Shown here piece by piece: positions 52,708 to 61,401 of a stretch of 64,000 bases of DNA. The notes under the pieces are model-generated. The model worked only from the letters and a program-made list of their open reading frames with translations. It had not been told where the DNA came from and searched no databases. The stretch comes from Rhizobiaceae bacterium (GTDB lineage Bacteria; Pseudomonadota; Alphaproteobacteria; Rhizobiales; Rhizobiaceae). The DNA is taken from positions 62,001 through 126,000 of the forward strand of contig JAHBYY010000001.1 in NCBI GenBank assembly GCA_019635715.1, written 5' to 3'. Within the stretch, counting starts at the first letter, position 1, and the number at the start of each line of letters is the position of its first letter. A program made the position numbers and the translations under genes.

Positions 52708-53484
52708 CTACTTGCAGCCGGCGCGGATCTTCGACACGCCGTCGGCGAGCGCGTCGTGCAGCAGCCAGATGTCACCCTGGTAGCAGATGAAATCGAAGCC
52801 CTGGCCGTGGCAGTCGATGCCCTGCTGGACGTTGGCGACGAGCCGGCCGAGCGACTTGTTGTGTGTCCTGGCGGCAGCGACGACCTTGTCCATGGCGGCG
52901 AGGAAGACCGGGTTGGCGAATTCGCCGGGTATGCCGAGCGACACCGACAGGTCGAAATGGCCGACCCAGAGACAGTCGACGCCCTCGGCGGTGGCGATCG
53001 CATCGATATTGTCGACGCCTTCCGCCGTTTCGATCAGCGCGATGAAGGCGGTGTGGTTGTTCGCGGCCGCGAACTTGTCGGCAACCGTGCCGGGCCGATA
53101 GCGATCATGGGCGATCTGCAGCGCCACACCGCGCCCGCCGGCCGGATGGTACTTCATCGCCCGGACGATCTTCTTCACCTGGTCGACATTGCCGACCATC
53201 GGGACGATCAGACCCTCGACCCCCATGTCCATCGCCTGCGCGATGAAATGCGCGTCATGCGACGGCACGCGGACCATGACAGCGAGATCGGCAGCCTCGA
53301 AGTAGCGGATCGCGCTCTTCACCGTCTCCATGCCGAAGCCGGAATGCTCCATGTCGAAGAACACGTAGTCGCAGCCGGCGGATTTCAGGATATGTCCGAT
53401 CCCCGGCGTGGCGAACTCGGCCACGAGATGGCCGAGCTTCACCTTGCGGTGGCCGGTCATCTCCCTCAGTCCCTCGGCAGCCAT
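52708..53484 (-). CDS. HpcH/HpaI-type class II aldolase (2-oxo acid aldolase)
   Basis: A 258-residue TIM-barrel protein; the ATG at 53484 has GGGAGG upstream, favouring it over a start nine codons earlier. KLGHLVAEFATPGIGHILKS, CDYVFFDMEHSGFG, VRVPSHDAHFIAQAMDMGVE and IALIETAEGVDNIDAIA are the family motifs, with metal-binding glutamate and aspartate in the IETAEG and LWVGHFDLS segments. Family enzymes cleave 4-hydroxy-2-oxo acids to pyruvate and an aldehyde. Next to a hydroxyacid dehydrogenase and a sugar-acid lactonase it fits degradation of a sugar-derived acid. The exact substrate is unknown. Confidence 0.88.
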   Translation of the reverse strand: MAAEGLREMTGHRKVKLGHLVAEFATPGIGHILKSAGCDYVFFDMEHSGFGMETVKSAIRYFEAADLAVMVRVPSHDAHFIAQAMDMGVEGLIVPMVGNVDQVKKIVRAMKYHPAGGRGVALQIAHDRYRPGTVADKFAAANNHTAFIALIETAEGVDNIDAIATAEGVDCLWVGHFDLSVSLGIPGEFANPVFLAAMDKVVAAARTHNKSLGRLVANVQQGIDCHGQGFDFICYQGDIWLLHDALADGVSKIRAGCK

Positions 53485-53547
53485 TTGCGATCCTCCCCGC
53501 GGCGACGCCATTCTCCTCCGGCACCGCGCGCGTTCATGCGTTTGAGT

Positions 53548-53847
53548 TCAGCCCTCGCAGACGAGATCCCCGCGAATGACCAGCTTCGTGTCGACGAGCG
53601 GCGCGCTCGCGGCATCGAATTTTTCGAAATGCGGCGTCCGGCAATGCGCGTCGAAGGCAGCCGCGTCGTCGTAGATCTCGTAGAGCAGGATGCGGCCCGG
53701 CTCGCCTTGCGGCTCGACCACGTCGAACCGCCGGCACCCCGGCTCGTCGCGCACCGAAGCGCGGGCATTCTCGTCCATGAGAACGCGGAAGTCCGCCTGC
53801 GCACCCGGCTTGAGGCGAAAGTCCACGATGACGACGAAGCCGCTCAT
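53548..53847 (-). CDS. Antibiotic biosynthesis monooxygenase-like small protein (putative quinol monooxygenase, ABM)
   Basis: A 99-residue dimeric ferredoxin-like-fold protein. FVVIVDFRLKPGAQADFRVL, RDEPGCRRFDVVEPQGEPGR and EIYDDAAAFDAHCRTPHF are typical of the ABM/YgiN family. Members act as quinol monooxygenases, sugar mutarotase-like proteins (RhaM/LsrG group) or unassigned enzymes. In sugar operons a mutarotase- or isomerase-like role is plausible. The ATG overlaps the stop of the GntR regulator by four bases, so it is the first enzyme gene expressed after the regulator. Confidence 0.82.
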   Translation of the reverse strand: MSGFVVIVDFRLKPGAQADFRVLMDENARASVRDEPGCRRFDVVEPQGEPGRILLYEIYDDAAAFDAHCRTPHFEKFDAASAPLVDTKLVIRGDLVCEG

Positions 53848-54554
53848 TCCCCTGCCCCCACGACATCGGTGTAACGGCGCGCCACATAGTCGAGATGCTC
53901 GCGCATGGCCGCCTCGGCCCTGTCCGGATCTCCCGAGGCGACCGCTTCGAAGATCAGCCGGTGGGCCTCGAAGGCCTTCTGGTCCTCGCCGGCGGCGAGC
54001 GTGGTGCGCCGCTGCTCCAGAAGCCATTCGGCCAGCGCCGCGTGAATCGCCATGAAGATCGGATTGCGGCTGATCTCGGCCAGCACGAAGTGGAAATCGA
54101 CATCGGTGCGCTCGAAGCGGCGCAGGTCGCCGATCGACTGCCTGTTGACCTCGAGCGCCTCCTCCAGGCGCTTCAGGTCTTGCGGCGTTGCGTGCCGGGC
54201 GGCGTGGCGCGCCAGGCCGATCTCGAAGAAGGTCCGGGCGTTCTGGAAATCGTGGACGCCGCCGGGCGCCGCCATCATGTGACGCGCCGAACCCGAAAGC
54301 TGGTCGATGACCACTTGCGGCGTCGGCCGCGTCACGCGCGCGCGCTCGCCCGACCGCACTTCGACGAGGCCCATCTTGCTGAGGCGCAGCAGCGCCTCGC
54401 GCACCGACGGGCGACCAACGCCGAAATGGCGCATCAGATCGCGCTCCGACGGCAGGCGATCCGCCTCGAGGAATTCACCGTCGCGGATCATCCGCTCGAG
54501 ACGATCGGCGACATCCTCGGAAAGCCTGCGCTGCTTGACCTGGGCGATGCGCAC
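53844..54554 (-). CDS. GntR-family transcriptional regulator (FadR/FCD subgroup)
   Basis: About 236 residues from the GTG at 54554. The winged-helix domain (residues about 10-75) includes LPSERDLMRHFGVGRPSVRE. The C-terminal FCD all-helical ligand domain contains RTFFEIGLARHAARHA, DVDFHFVLAEISRNPIF and AHRLIFEAVASGDP, with metal-binding Asp/His positions visible. The frame is open to 54653, but a perfect palindrome of operator type lies at 54570-54582, which argues that translation begins after it. It probably represses its own gene and the downstream catabolic operon until an acid inducer binds. Confidence 0.87.
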   Translation of the reverse strand: MRIAQVKQRRLSEDVADRLERMIRDGEFLEADRLPSERDLMRHFGVGRPSVREALLRLSKMGLVEVRSGERARVTRPTPQVVIDQLSGSARHMMAAPGGVHDFQNARTFFEIGLARHAARHATPQDLKRLEEALEVNRQSIGDLRRFERTDVDFHFVLAEISRNPIFMAIHAALAEWLLEQRRTTLAAGEDQKAFEAHRLIFEAVASGDPDRAEAAMREHLDYVARRYTDVVGAGE

Positions 54555-54569
54555 TTTGGCGTACCTGTT

Positions 54570-54582
54570 ATACCAATGGTAT
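54570..54582. promoter_or_regulatory. Palindromic operator ATACCA-A-TGGTAT of the GntR regulator
   Basis: A perfect 13-base palindrome 16 bases before the regulator start, of the form bound by FadR-subgroup GntR proteins (NTGGTATACCAN-like, with one extra central base). A second half-site GGTAT occurs at 54586-54590. Its position suggests autoregulation. The 54583-54756 stretch upstream holds no gene. Confidence 0.6.
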
Positions 54583-54756
54583 GACGGTATGCTGACTGGG
54601 ACCGGCGTGTCAAATGCGTCCCGGGGCCAATTCAGGATTTTTTGATCATGCACCGCAGCAAAGGCGAATTGCCGCGCGCGAAGCCCTCAGCCGTTGGCGA
54701 GCCGGCCGCGCTCGGCTCCGCCTCTCCGCTTCCGAGGCCGGACCGGCAGCAGCCGA

Positions 54757-55224
54757 TCAGGGCTCGGAGACGTTCAGGTCGTAGCGCAGATAGTCCATCC
54801 GCCTGGCGACCTTGTCGTAGACGCGCTGCGCGTCGAAATTGTCCGGCTGCGTCATCCAGAAGATCTTGAACCAGCCGGCGGCTTCCCCGGTTTCCCTGAG
54901 CTGCCGGATCATCGCCTGCGCGGCGCCCTTGCCGCGTGCGCTCGACCGCACATAGATGTCCTGGAGGTAGCAGGCGTCGCCCCTGCTCCAGGTGAACGGG
55001 AACGTCAGGTAGAGGGTGAAGCCGATCGGCTCGTCGTTGCCGTCGACCGCCACGATGCCCCGCAGCCCGGTTCCGGCATCCATCATGCGGTTCCAATTGA
55101 GTTCGCCCATCTCGCGGTTTCCGGGTTCCGACGGCGCCAGGGCGACGAAGTCGTTCCACATGTCCAGAAACGCGGCCTGGTCGGTCTCGACGACGGGACG
55201 AACTGTGACGGCGGTCGATTTCAT
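54757..55224 (-). CDS. GNAT-family N-acetyltransferase
   Basis: A 155-residue protein starting MKSTAVTVRPVVETDQAAFL. The acetyl-CoA-binding segment is YLQDIYVRSSARGKGAAQAM (R-x-x-G-x-G/A type; here RGKGAA). The C-terminal ARRMDYLRYDL is also typical. AAGGGG lies before the ATG. It comes last on the strand after the MaoC-like genes, 52 bases downstream, and may be an unrelated tail gene of the operon. The substrate amine is unknown. Confidence 0.82.
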   Translation of the reverse strand: MKSTAVTVRPVVETDQAAFLDMWNDFVALAPSEPGNREMGELNWNRMMDAGTGLRGIVAVDGNDEPIGFTLYLTFPFTWSRGDACYLQDIYVRSSARGKGAAQAMIRQLRETGEAAGWFKIFWMTQPDNFDAQRVYDKVARRMDYLRYDLNVSEP

Positions 55225-55276
55225 GGAGAATTCCCCTTTTGGATCGGCAACGCGGCCGCTTTCGGCACGGTTCCGG

Positions 55277-55675
55277 TCAAAGCGTGATCCTGATGCTCGC
55301 TTCGCCGGCAAGCACCACGTCGTCGTCGCTTCGCCTCAGGGCAAGCGACAGATCCGCCAGGCAGCCGGTCCCGCCGTCCTCGCGCGCCAGCAGCCGCTCG
55401 CAGGTCGCCACCAGCCTGTCGCCGGGCCAGACGGGACTTCTGAACCGCACCGCATAGCGCAGCACGGAGCCCGCGCCGAACCATGTCGTCAGCGCGGAGG
55501 CCAGCAATCCGGCAGACAGCATGCCATGCGCCATCACGTCGGGCAGGCCGGCCTGGCGCGCGAAAGCGTGGTCGTGGTGGAGCGGATTGAAGTCGCCGGA
55601 TGCCCCGGCATAGCGGACGAGATCGGTGCGCGTCAGCGGCGGAAAGGCGATCGGGGCGGGTGCCGTCAGTGTCAT
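55277..55675 (-). CDS. MaoC-like hydratase/dehydratase, C-terminal-type hotdog protein
   Basis: A 132-residue single hotdog domain. RYAGASGDFNPLHHDHAFAR carries the hydratase-2 motif (GDxNPxHxD), with catalytic aspartate and histidine, and GLPDVMAHGMLSAGLLASAL follows. Its ATG overlaps the stop of the preceding hotdog gene by four bases. Paired single-domain MaoC proteins usually form a heterodimer that hydrates an enoyl-CoA or dehydrates a 3-hydroxyacyl-CoA. Confidence 0.87.
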   Translation of the reverse strand: MTLTAPAPIAFPPLTRTDLVRYAGASGDFNPLHHDHAFARQAGLPDVMAHGMLSAGLLASALTTWFGAGSVLRYAVRFRSPVWPGDRLVATCERLLAREDGGTGCLADLSLALRRSDDDVVLAGEASIRITL

Positions 55676-56091
55676 TGGCCGGCTTTCGCCTTCTCGATCG
55701 TCGTCGACACCTCGCGGCAGACGAGCTTGCCGGAAGCGACGGACACATATTCGGTCTCCGTCCTGAGGATGCGCATCGCCCCGCCGCGCCGGCCCTCCTT
55801 CATCTCGTCCGAAATCAGGCGAGCTCGGCACTGCAGCCGGTCTCCGGCATGGATCGGTGCGAAATATTCGTATTCCTGTTCGCCATGCACGGTGCGCGAC
55901 CGGTCGAGCGCGAGAATCTCGCTCACCAGCCGGGCCACGAAGTCGGCCGAGGCCACCACGGGAAAGGTCGGCGGCGCGATCGTCGGATTGTCGCCTCCGG
56001 CGGTATCATGGACGGCGCGCGCGAACTCGCGAACCTTGCCGGCCTCGACCTCGAACTCCCATTGGGCAAGCGTGTCGCCGACGGCAATCAT
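55672..56091 (-). CDS. MaoC-like N-terminal-type hotdog protein (FAS1-like dehydratase subunit)
   Basis: A 139-residue hotdog protein of the MaoC N-terminal type: VREFARAVHDTAGGDNPTIA, APPTFPVVASADF and HGEQEYEYFAPIHAGDRLQC. It lacks the hydratase-2 catalytic motif that its neighbour has, as expected for the non-catalytic partner. The ATG overlaps the permease stop and its own stop overlaps the partner gene, so subunit ratio is probably fixed by coupling. Confidence 0.85.
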   Translation of the reverse strand: MIAVGDTLAQWEFEVEAGKVREFARAVHDTAGGDNPTIAPPTFPVVASADFVARLVSEILALDRSRTVHGEQEYEYFAPIHAGDRLQCRARLISDEMKEGRRGGAMRILRTETEYVSVASGKLVCREVSTTIEKAKAGQ

Positions 56092-56891
56092 GTCATCGCC
56101 GCCAGCGTCCGGCTGCGCCGCGTGACCAGCAGAAGCAGCACGAGCGCGAGGATGTTGAACATGATGAGCAGCGTCGCCACGGCGGTGACGGTCGGGTTCA
56201 CCTGGAGCATCAGCTCGGCGAACATGCGCTTGGGGATGGTGACGTGGGTACCCGAGATGAACAGCGTCACCACCACCTCGTCGAAGCTCATGACGAAGCA
56301 GAAGATCCAGGCCGCCGCGGCGCTCGGCACGAGGTTGGGCAGCACGATCTTCGTCAGGATCTGCAACTGCGATGCGCCGAGCGTCGCCGCCACCTGTTCG
56401 ATGCGGATGTCGAAGCCGCGGATCGCCGCCTGCATGATCAACACCACATAGGGCGTCGCCAGGATCACGTGGCCGAGCACCAGGCCGAAAAAGCTGCCGA
56501 GCAGGCCGGTGCGGGCGAAAAAGATGTAGAGCGAGACGGCGACGATGATCGACGGCACGATCATCGGCGCCATGAAATTGGCCTCGACGATGCGCCGCCC
56601 GCGGAACTCGCCGCGCACCAGCACGTAGGCGGCGAGCGTCCCGCAAGCCAGCGCGGCGGTCGACGCCAGCGTCGCCAGCAGCAGCGAATTCTTGCCGGCG
56701 TCGATCCAGATCGGATTGCCGAGCAGGTTCTGGTACCAGCGCAGCGACCAGGCGGGCGGCGGAAACTCCAGCGACTTGGCGTCGGAGAACGACATCGGCG
56801 CAACGATCATGATCGGCAGGCAGAGGAAGACCAGCACGAGGATCGCGAAGGTCGCGAGCGGCAGGTCGGACAGTCTGAACCGGCCGCTCAC
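56088..56891 (-). CDS. ABC transporter permease (PotC type)
   Basis: A 267-residue permease with six membrane segments beginning LPLATFAILVLVFLCLPIMI. The coupling loop is IEQVAATLGASQLQILTKIV followed by LPNLVPS, the spermidine/putrescine-type EAA motif. FVMSFDEVVVTLFISG is also characteristic of PotC. The start is GTG within the GTGA overlap with the upstream permease. It imports a small, probably cationic or acidic, substrate with the other subunits. Confidence 0.9.
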   Translation of the reverse strand: MSGRFRLSDLPLATFAILVLVFLCLPIMIVAPMSFSDAKSLEFPPPAWSLRWYQNLLGNPIWIDAGKNSLLLATLASTAALACGTLAAYVLVRGEFRGRRIVEANFMAPMIVPSIIVAVSLYIFFARTGLLGSFFGLVLGHVILATPYVVLIMQAAIRGFDIRIEQVAATLGASQLQILTKIVLPNLVPSAAAAWIFCFVMSFDEVVVTLFISGTHVTIPKRMFAELMLQVNPTVTAVATLLIMFNILALVLLLLVTRRSRTLAAMT

Positions 56892-57781
56892 TGGTATTTC
56901 TCCCGAAGCCGCTGATAGACCGCATAGAGGGTGAGCGTGATCGCCATCAGCACCACCGAGACGACCGCGGCGATCTCCCAGCGCGCGAAACGGTTGATCA
57001 GCAGATCCATCATGTTGGCGATCAGCGGGACCTTGCCGCCGCCGAGCACCGCCGGGGTGATGTAGAAGCCGAGGCTGAGGATGAAGACGAGGATGCTCGA
57101 CGCCGCCAGCGTCGGCACGGTCAGCGGAAAGAATACCTGCCAGAAGATGCGCAGGCGGCTCGCGCCCAGCGTTTCGGCGACCTGCAGCAGGCGCTGGTCG
57201 ACGCGCAGCATGGCGGCATAGAGCGGCAGCACCAGGAAGGGCAGCAGGACGTTGGTCATGCCGATGACGATGCCCAGCTCGTTGTACAGGAATTCGACAG
57301 GCTTCGAGGTGATGCCCAGCCAGTGCAGCGAGCGGTTGACCAGCCCGGCATTGCCGAGGATGACGATCCAGGCATAGGTGCGCACCAGGATCGACACCCA
57401 GAAGGTCATCACCACCAGGGCGAGAACGATCATGCGCAGGCGAGGCCTGAGCTTCGTCGTCCAATAGGCGAGCGGATAGCCGAGCAGGATGGTGACGAGG
57501 GTCACCTCCAGCGACACGAACAGCGTGCGCCAGATGATCCGCATATAGGCGTTGGATTCCAGGAACTCCTGGAAGTGCCGGGTGGTCAGCGCGCCGCTCT
57601 TGGCGTCGCTGACCGCCCAATAGGCCGTGTTGAGCAGCGGAACGTCGAAGACGACCGCGGTGACGAGAAGCAGCGGCGCGATCAGCAGCAGGAGGTCCCA
57701 GCGGAACCGCCGGCGCGCCGAAGCGGGTGCGGCGGCCGGACCGGCCACCGCGCCGTCGATCGCAAGGGAGGCGTCGATCAT
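56888..57781 (-). CDS. ABC transporter permease (PotB type)
   Basis: A 297-residue permease. The ATG at 57781 is preceded by AGGAAT. After a cytosolic stretch of about 40 residues, WDLLLLIAPLLLVTAVVFDV is the first of six membrane segments. The coupling loop is LLQVAETLGASRLRIFWQVF followed by FPLTVPTL. GKVPLIANMMDLLINRFARW fits PotB-type subunits. It pairs with the downstream PotC-type permease by overlap of four bases. Confidence 0.9.
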   Translation of the reverse strand: MIDASLAIDGAVAGPAAAPASARRRFRWDLLLLIAPLLLVTAVVFDVPLLNTAYWAVSDAKSGALTTRHFQEFLESNAYMRIIWRTLFVSLEVTLVTILLGYPLAYWTTKLRPRLRMIVLALVVMTFWVSILVRTYAWIVILGNAGLVNRSLHWLGITSKPVEFLYNELGIVIGMTNVLLPFLVLPLYAAMLRVDQRLLQVAETLGASRLRIFWQVFFPLTVPTLAASSILVFILSLGFYITPAVLGGGKVPLIANMMDLLINRFARWEIAAVVSVVLMAITLTLYAVYQRLREKYQ

Positions 57782-57813
57782 GGACGCATTCCTGTCCGTC
57801 GCGCCGCCATCCC

Positions 57814-58836
57814 TCACTGCAGCAGCTTGAAGTCGTTCCAGCGCTTCTCGACCTCCTTGGCGTTGTCATACCACCACTGGCCGTTGATCAGCCACTGCAC
57901 CTTCTTGTTCTCCGCCGAGGTCGGGAAGGTCTTCAGGACCTCGGGCGTGACGATCTTCTCCAGCTCCGGGCTGGGGCCGGGATAGGGCAGATAGTCGAGC
58001 AGGCATTTCTGGGCCTCGGCCTTGGTCTGGTACTCGAGCCATGGATAGAGCAGGTCCTTCTGCTCGTCCGAAATGCCCTTGGCGACCACCCACCAGGAGA
58101 TGTCGAGCATGCCCTGGTTGTATGTCGCCGACACGCCCTCCTGACCGAGCACGCGGCCCGACCAGGCGATGGCGTACTGCGCCTCGTTGTCCTTCAGGAG
58201 CTGCGCCGGCTGCGCGCCCGACTGCCACCAGATCGTATCGCCCTTGATCTTCTCCAGCGTCTTGAAGGCCAGGTCGAGATCGACGCCCTTGGCCGCATCT
58301 TCGACCGACATGCCGCCGCCCATGGCGGCGAAGGCCAGCACGAATTCCGGATAGTCCGGCAGGGCGCGCTTGCCCGGGAATTTCTCGGTGTCGAAGAATT
58401 CCGCGAAATTGGCGGGTGCCTTGGCGTCGGAGCGCCAGGCCATGATGGTCGAATAGTAGCTCGCGCCGAAGCCGAACTTGTTCTTCGCCTCGTCGAACAT
58501 GGCGTCGCCGCCGACGCGCGCCCAGTCGATCGGCTCGGCCAGATCCTCGGCCGAGAGGCGGAACATGTCGCCGGTCGCGCCGTCCGTCGCGACGTTGGTG
58601 ATCACGCCGGACTTGGCCTGCGCGGTCATCTTGGCATAGCCGCCGGGCGTTTCCTGCACGACCTTGATGCCCTTCTCCTTGAGCAGCGGCTCGTGGATGC
58701 ACTTGTCGAGCGCGTCGGCGTATTCGCCGCCGGAGTCCATGATGTGCAGCACCTTCTCCTGCGCCGCCAGCGGGCCGGAGCATGCGAACAAAGTCGCGGC
58801 GCAGAAAAGTGACAGGTTCCCCAGATGTTTTTTCAT
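57814..58836 (-). CDS. ABC transporter periplasmic binding protein (PotD/PotF type)
   Basis: A 340-residue protein with a signal peptide (MKKHLGNLSLFCAATLFACS to LAAQ; the cysteine could also be a lipobox). The mature part starts KVLHIMDSGGEYADALDKCI and contains FGFGASYYSTIMAWRSDAKA, FAEFFDTEKFPGKRALPDYP and IWWQSGAQPAQLLKDNEAQY, as in spermidine/putrescine-type binding proteins. The acidic residues that bind polyamines are not obviously conserved, so the ligand may be another small molecule consistent with the neighbouring amidohydrolase and CoA ligase. Confidence 0.88.
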   Translation of the reverse strand: MKKHLGNLSLFCAATLFACSGPLAAQEKVLHIMDSGGEYADALDKCIHEPLLKEKGIKVVQETPGGYAKMTAQAKSGVITNVATDGATGDMFRLSAEDLAEPIDWARVGGDAMFDEAKNKFGFGASYYSTIMAWRSDAKAPANFAEFFDTEKFPGKRALPDYPEFVLAFAAMGGGMSVEDAAKGVDLDLAFKTLEKIKGDTIWWQSGAQPAQLLKDNEAQYAIAWSGRVLGQEGVSATYNQGMLDISWWVVAKGISDEQKDLLYPWLEYQTKAEAQKCLLDYLPYPGPSPELEKIVTPEVLKTFPTSAENKKVQWLINGQWWYDNAKEVEKRWNDFKLLQ

Positions 58837-58915
58837 GTCATCACCTTCGCTTAGCTGTTTCGACAGGGAGGTCAGTTTCGCATCCGGCGCCCTGCCACGA
58901 CGGGAATTGGCTGGT

Positions 58916-59977
58916 TCAGTGTCCTCCCTGCTCCGCCGCGCACTCGGGGAGCAGCCAGACGCTGGCCGGATCCCAGGACAGCGCGACGCGCTCGCCCTCG
59001 CGCATCGCGCCGCCTCCCGACCCGTTGGCGTTGATCATCCGGCCGCTGTCGAGCTCGACCGTGTAGCGGCGGATCTCCCCGAGAAAGACGACGTCGCGAA
59101 CGTTGCCTTGGAGAAACCCCTGATCGGGGTGGGTGCGGATGTCCTCGGGGCGGATCATGGCGCAGACCGTGCTTCCGGGGGTGCGGTCGGAGGCGGCGCC
59201 GGGAATGCGTTCGCCGTCGGAGGTCTGGACGATGCCGCCGTCCTGGAGGGTCCCATCGATGAGATTGGCCAGGCCGAGGAAGCCCGCGGCGAAGCGCGTC
59301 GCCGGCCGGTGGTAGATTTCGGACGGCGTGCCGATCTGCTCGACCCTGCCGCCCGACAGCAGGACGACGTGGTCCGACAGCGAGAGCGCCTCCTCCTGGT
59401 CGTGCGTTACCATGATGGTGGTGATGCCGAGACTGCGCTGCAGGGCGCGTATCTCCGAGCGCACCTCCTCGCGCAGCTTGCGGTCGAGGGCGGCAAGCGG
59501 CTCGTCGAGCAGCAGGATGTCCGGCTTGAAGACGATGGCACGGGCCAGCGCGACGCGCTGCTGCTGGCCGCCGGAAAGCTGGTGCGGCCGACGCTGCTCG
59601 AAGCCTTCGAGGCGGACAAGACGAAGCGCGTCGGTGACGCGGTCGCGGACCTCGGCGGCGGACAGTTTGCGGATGCGCAAGGGGAACGCGACGTTGTCGA
59701 AGATCGACATATGCGGAAACAGCGCATAGCTCTGAAAGACCAGGCCGATGTTGCGCTGCGCCGCCGGCACGTAGGTGATCTCACGGTCGCCGAGCTCGAT
59801 ACGCCCCGACGTCGGCTGGGCGATGCCGGCGATCAGCGACAGCATGGTCGTCTTGCCCGAGCCGCTCGGTCCGAGGATGGTGGTGAACTCGCCCGAGGCG
59901 ACCGACAGCGAGACCTCGCCGATGGCCTGGACCGGTCCGTAGGATTTCGAGACGCTGGAGAATCTGACGTTGGTCAT
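58916..59977 (-). CDS. ABC transporter ATP-binding protein (PotA type)
   Basis: A 353-residue ATPase with Walker A GPSGSGKTT, Q-loop VFQSYALFPHMSIF, signature LSGGQQQRVALARAI, Walker B ILLLDEPLAALDRKL, switch MVTHDQEEALSLS and a C-terminal TOBE domain containing MIRPEDIRTHP. It is typical of PotA/FbpC-type subunits. It is 24 bases downstream of the amidohydrolase gene and precedes the binding protein by 79 bases, giving an order catabolic genes - ATPase - binding protein - permeases. Confidence 0.91.
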   Translation of the reverse strand: MTNVRFSSVSKSYGPVQAIGEVSLSVASGEFTTILGPSGSGKTTMLSLIAGIAQPTSGRIELGDREITYVPAAQRNIGLVFQSYALFPHMSIFDNVAFPLRIRKLSAAEVRDRVTDALRLVRLEGFEQRRPHQLSGGQQQRVALARAIVFKPDILLLDEPLAALDRKLREEVRSEIRALQRSLGITTIMVTHDQEEALSLSDHVVLLSGGRVEQIGTPSEIYHRPATRFAAGFLGLANLIDGTLQDGGIVQTSDGERIPGAASDRTPGSTVCAMIRPEDIRTHPDQGFLQGNVRDVVFLGEIRRYTVELDSGRMINANGSGGGAMREGERVALSWDPASVWLLPECAAEQGGH

Positions 59978-60001
59978 CGGCGTTCCGCCCTTGCTCCTTC
60001 G

Positions 60002-61399
60002 TCAGGTGACGCGCGGCCAGTTGGACTTGGGTCTGAGATCGGCTCGTTCGGCCGTGCCTTCGGCGGAGCGGCGGGCGATCCGGTAGATTTCCTCCTCGTC
60101 CAGCCTGGTGAGGCGGCCGTGCCGGACGATGATCTCGCCATCGCACAGGACGGTGTCGACGCCGCGTGTGCGGGCGATCAGCGCCAACTGCTTGACGGGG
60201 TCGACGCCGGGTTGCGAATCCGGATGGTCGGCGCTGCGGATGACGATGTCGGCCCGCCGACCGGGCTCGATCGCGCCGAGTTCGCCCGGCATGCCGATGG
60301 CCCGCGCGCCGCCATGCGTAAACATCTCGAGGATCGCCTCGGACGACAGGAACTGGCCCCACTCGCGGCTGACCAGATAGGCAATGATGCCGAGGTCGCC
60401 GAACGCCCAGGCCTTGGCGATGTCGGTGCCGAAGGCAATCGACGTGCCGCGCGCATGCAGGTCGGGAAAGGCGCTGCGCCCGGTCTGCGAGATGCCGTAA
60501 TACATGAAGTTGCCGGGGTGCCAGACCAACGCCATGCCGCTCGCCGATATCGCCTCGACCTCGGCCTCGTCGAGCACGTTCATGTGGGTGAAGGCGCTGT
60601 TTTCCCCGATCAGGCCCTGTTCGGCATAGTGGACGAGCGCCGGCTTGCCGAAGCGATTGCGGTCATAATCCGCCTCCTCCTTGGTCAGGCTCTGGTGCTG
60701 GTGGTACATCACGCCTTCGCGGTCGGCGAGCGCCTTGGCCTCGCGCATCAGCTCGTCGGTGCCGCTGCCCGATCCGTAAAGGGCGACGTGGCCGCGGACG
60801 CGCGCGCCGGCGTCCTTGTTGCGCCCGAGCTGGCCTCCGAGGTCGCGCAGGCAGCGGGCGCGGTCGTTCGGCGCGCGCTCGACCTCGCCGGCCAGCGTCT
60901 CCATGCCGACCGTGTCCCACAGCATGCAGTCGGCCAGCGAGGCGCGGATGCCGACCGCGTTCACGGCTGCCGCGATGGCGTCGGGATAGAAACTCGTTCC
61001 GGCGTCGACGAAGCCGGTGAAGCCGTTGCGCGCCAGTTCCGCCGAGGCGAGCAGCGCGCTGGCGTGCTCGTCTTCCTCGGTGATCGCGTTGATCCAGCGC
61101 TTGAACACGCCGGTGCCGCCGCCCGGCGCGTCGGGAATCGATCCCCGGCAAAGATGCAGGCCGGCATGGTAGTGGCCGTCGATGTAGCCGGGATGGACGA
61201 CACCGCCCCCGGCATCGATGCGGCGGGCCGCGGTCCAGGCCTTCTCGATGGTCCGCGTCGGGCCGACCGCAACGATCGTGTTGCCGCTGATGGCGATGGC
61301 GCCGTCGGAATAGATCGTGCGGTTCACATCGACGGTCAGGACGCAGCCGCCGACGATCAGCAGGTCGCACTGTTCCGGAGGACCGGGCTGCTCCGTCAT
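60002..61399 (-). CDS. Amidohydrolase family protein (TrzA/AtzA/cytosine deaminase-like)
   Basis: A 465-residue metal-dependent hydrolase. The first metal motif is GYIDGHYHAGLHL (H-x-H), followed by MYHQHQSLTKEE (third histidine), FTHMNVLDEAE and IAFGTDIAKAWAFGD with the catalytic aspartate. LGAIEPGRRADIVI near the end is the composite beta-sandwich signature. Relatives deaminate or dechlorinate rings (triazines, guanine, adenosine analogues) or hydrolyse amides. Its position between a transporter and a CoA ligase suggests hydrolysis of an imported amide or cyclic compound before CoA activation. The ligand is unknown. Confidence 0.87.
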   Translation of the reverse strand: MTEQPGPPEQCDLLIVGGCVLTVDVNRTIYSDGAIAISGNTIVAVGPTRTIEKAWTAARRIDAGGGVVHPGYIDGHYHAGLHLCRGSIPDAPGGGTGVFKRWINAITEEDEHASALLASAELARNGFTGFVDAGTSFYPDAIAAAVNAVGIRASLADCMLWDTVGMETLAGEVERAPNDRARCLRDLGGQLGRNKDAGARVRGHVALYGSGSGTDELMREAKALADREGVMYHQHQSLTKEEADYDRNRFGKPALVHYAEQGLIGENSAFTHMNVLDEAEVEAISASGMALVWHPGNFMYYGISQTGRSAFPDLHARGTSIAFGTDIAKAWAFGDLGIIAYLVSREWGQFLSSEAILEMFTHGGARAIGMPGELGAIEPGRRADIVIRSADHPDSQPGVDPVKQLALIARTRGVDTVLCDGEIIVRHGRLTRLDEEEIYRIARRSAEGTAERADLRPKSNWPRVT

Positions 61400-61401
61400 G
61401 G

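Noticed and set aside
54555-54653. Longer GntR protein starting at 54653
   Set aside because: The extra part covers the ATACCA-A-TGGTAT palindrome and does not resemble GntR N-termini, which begin shortly before the winged helix.
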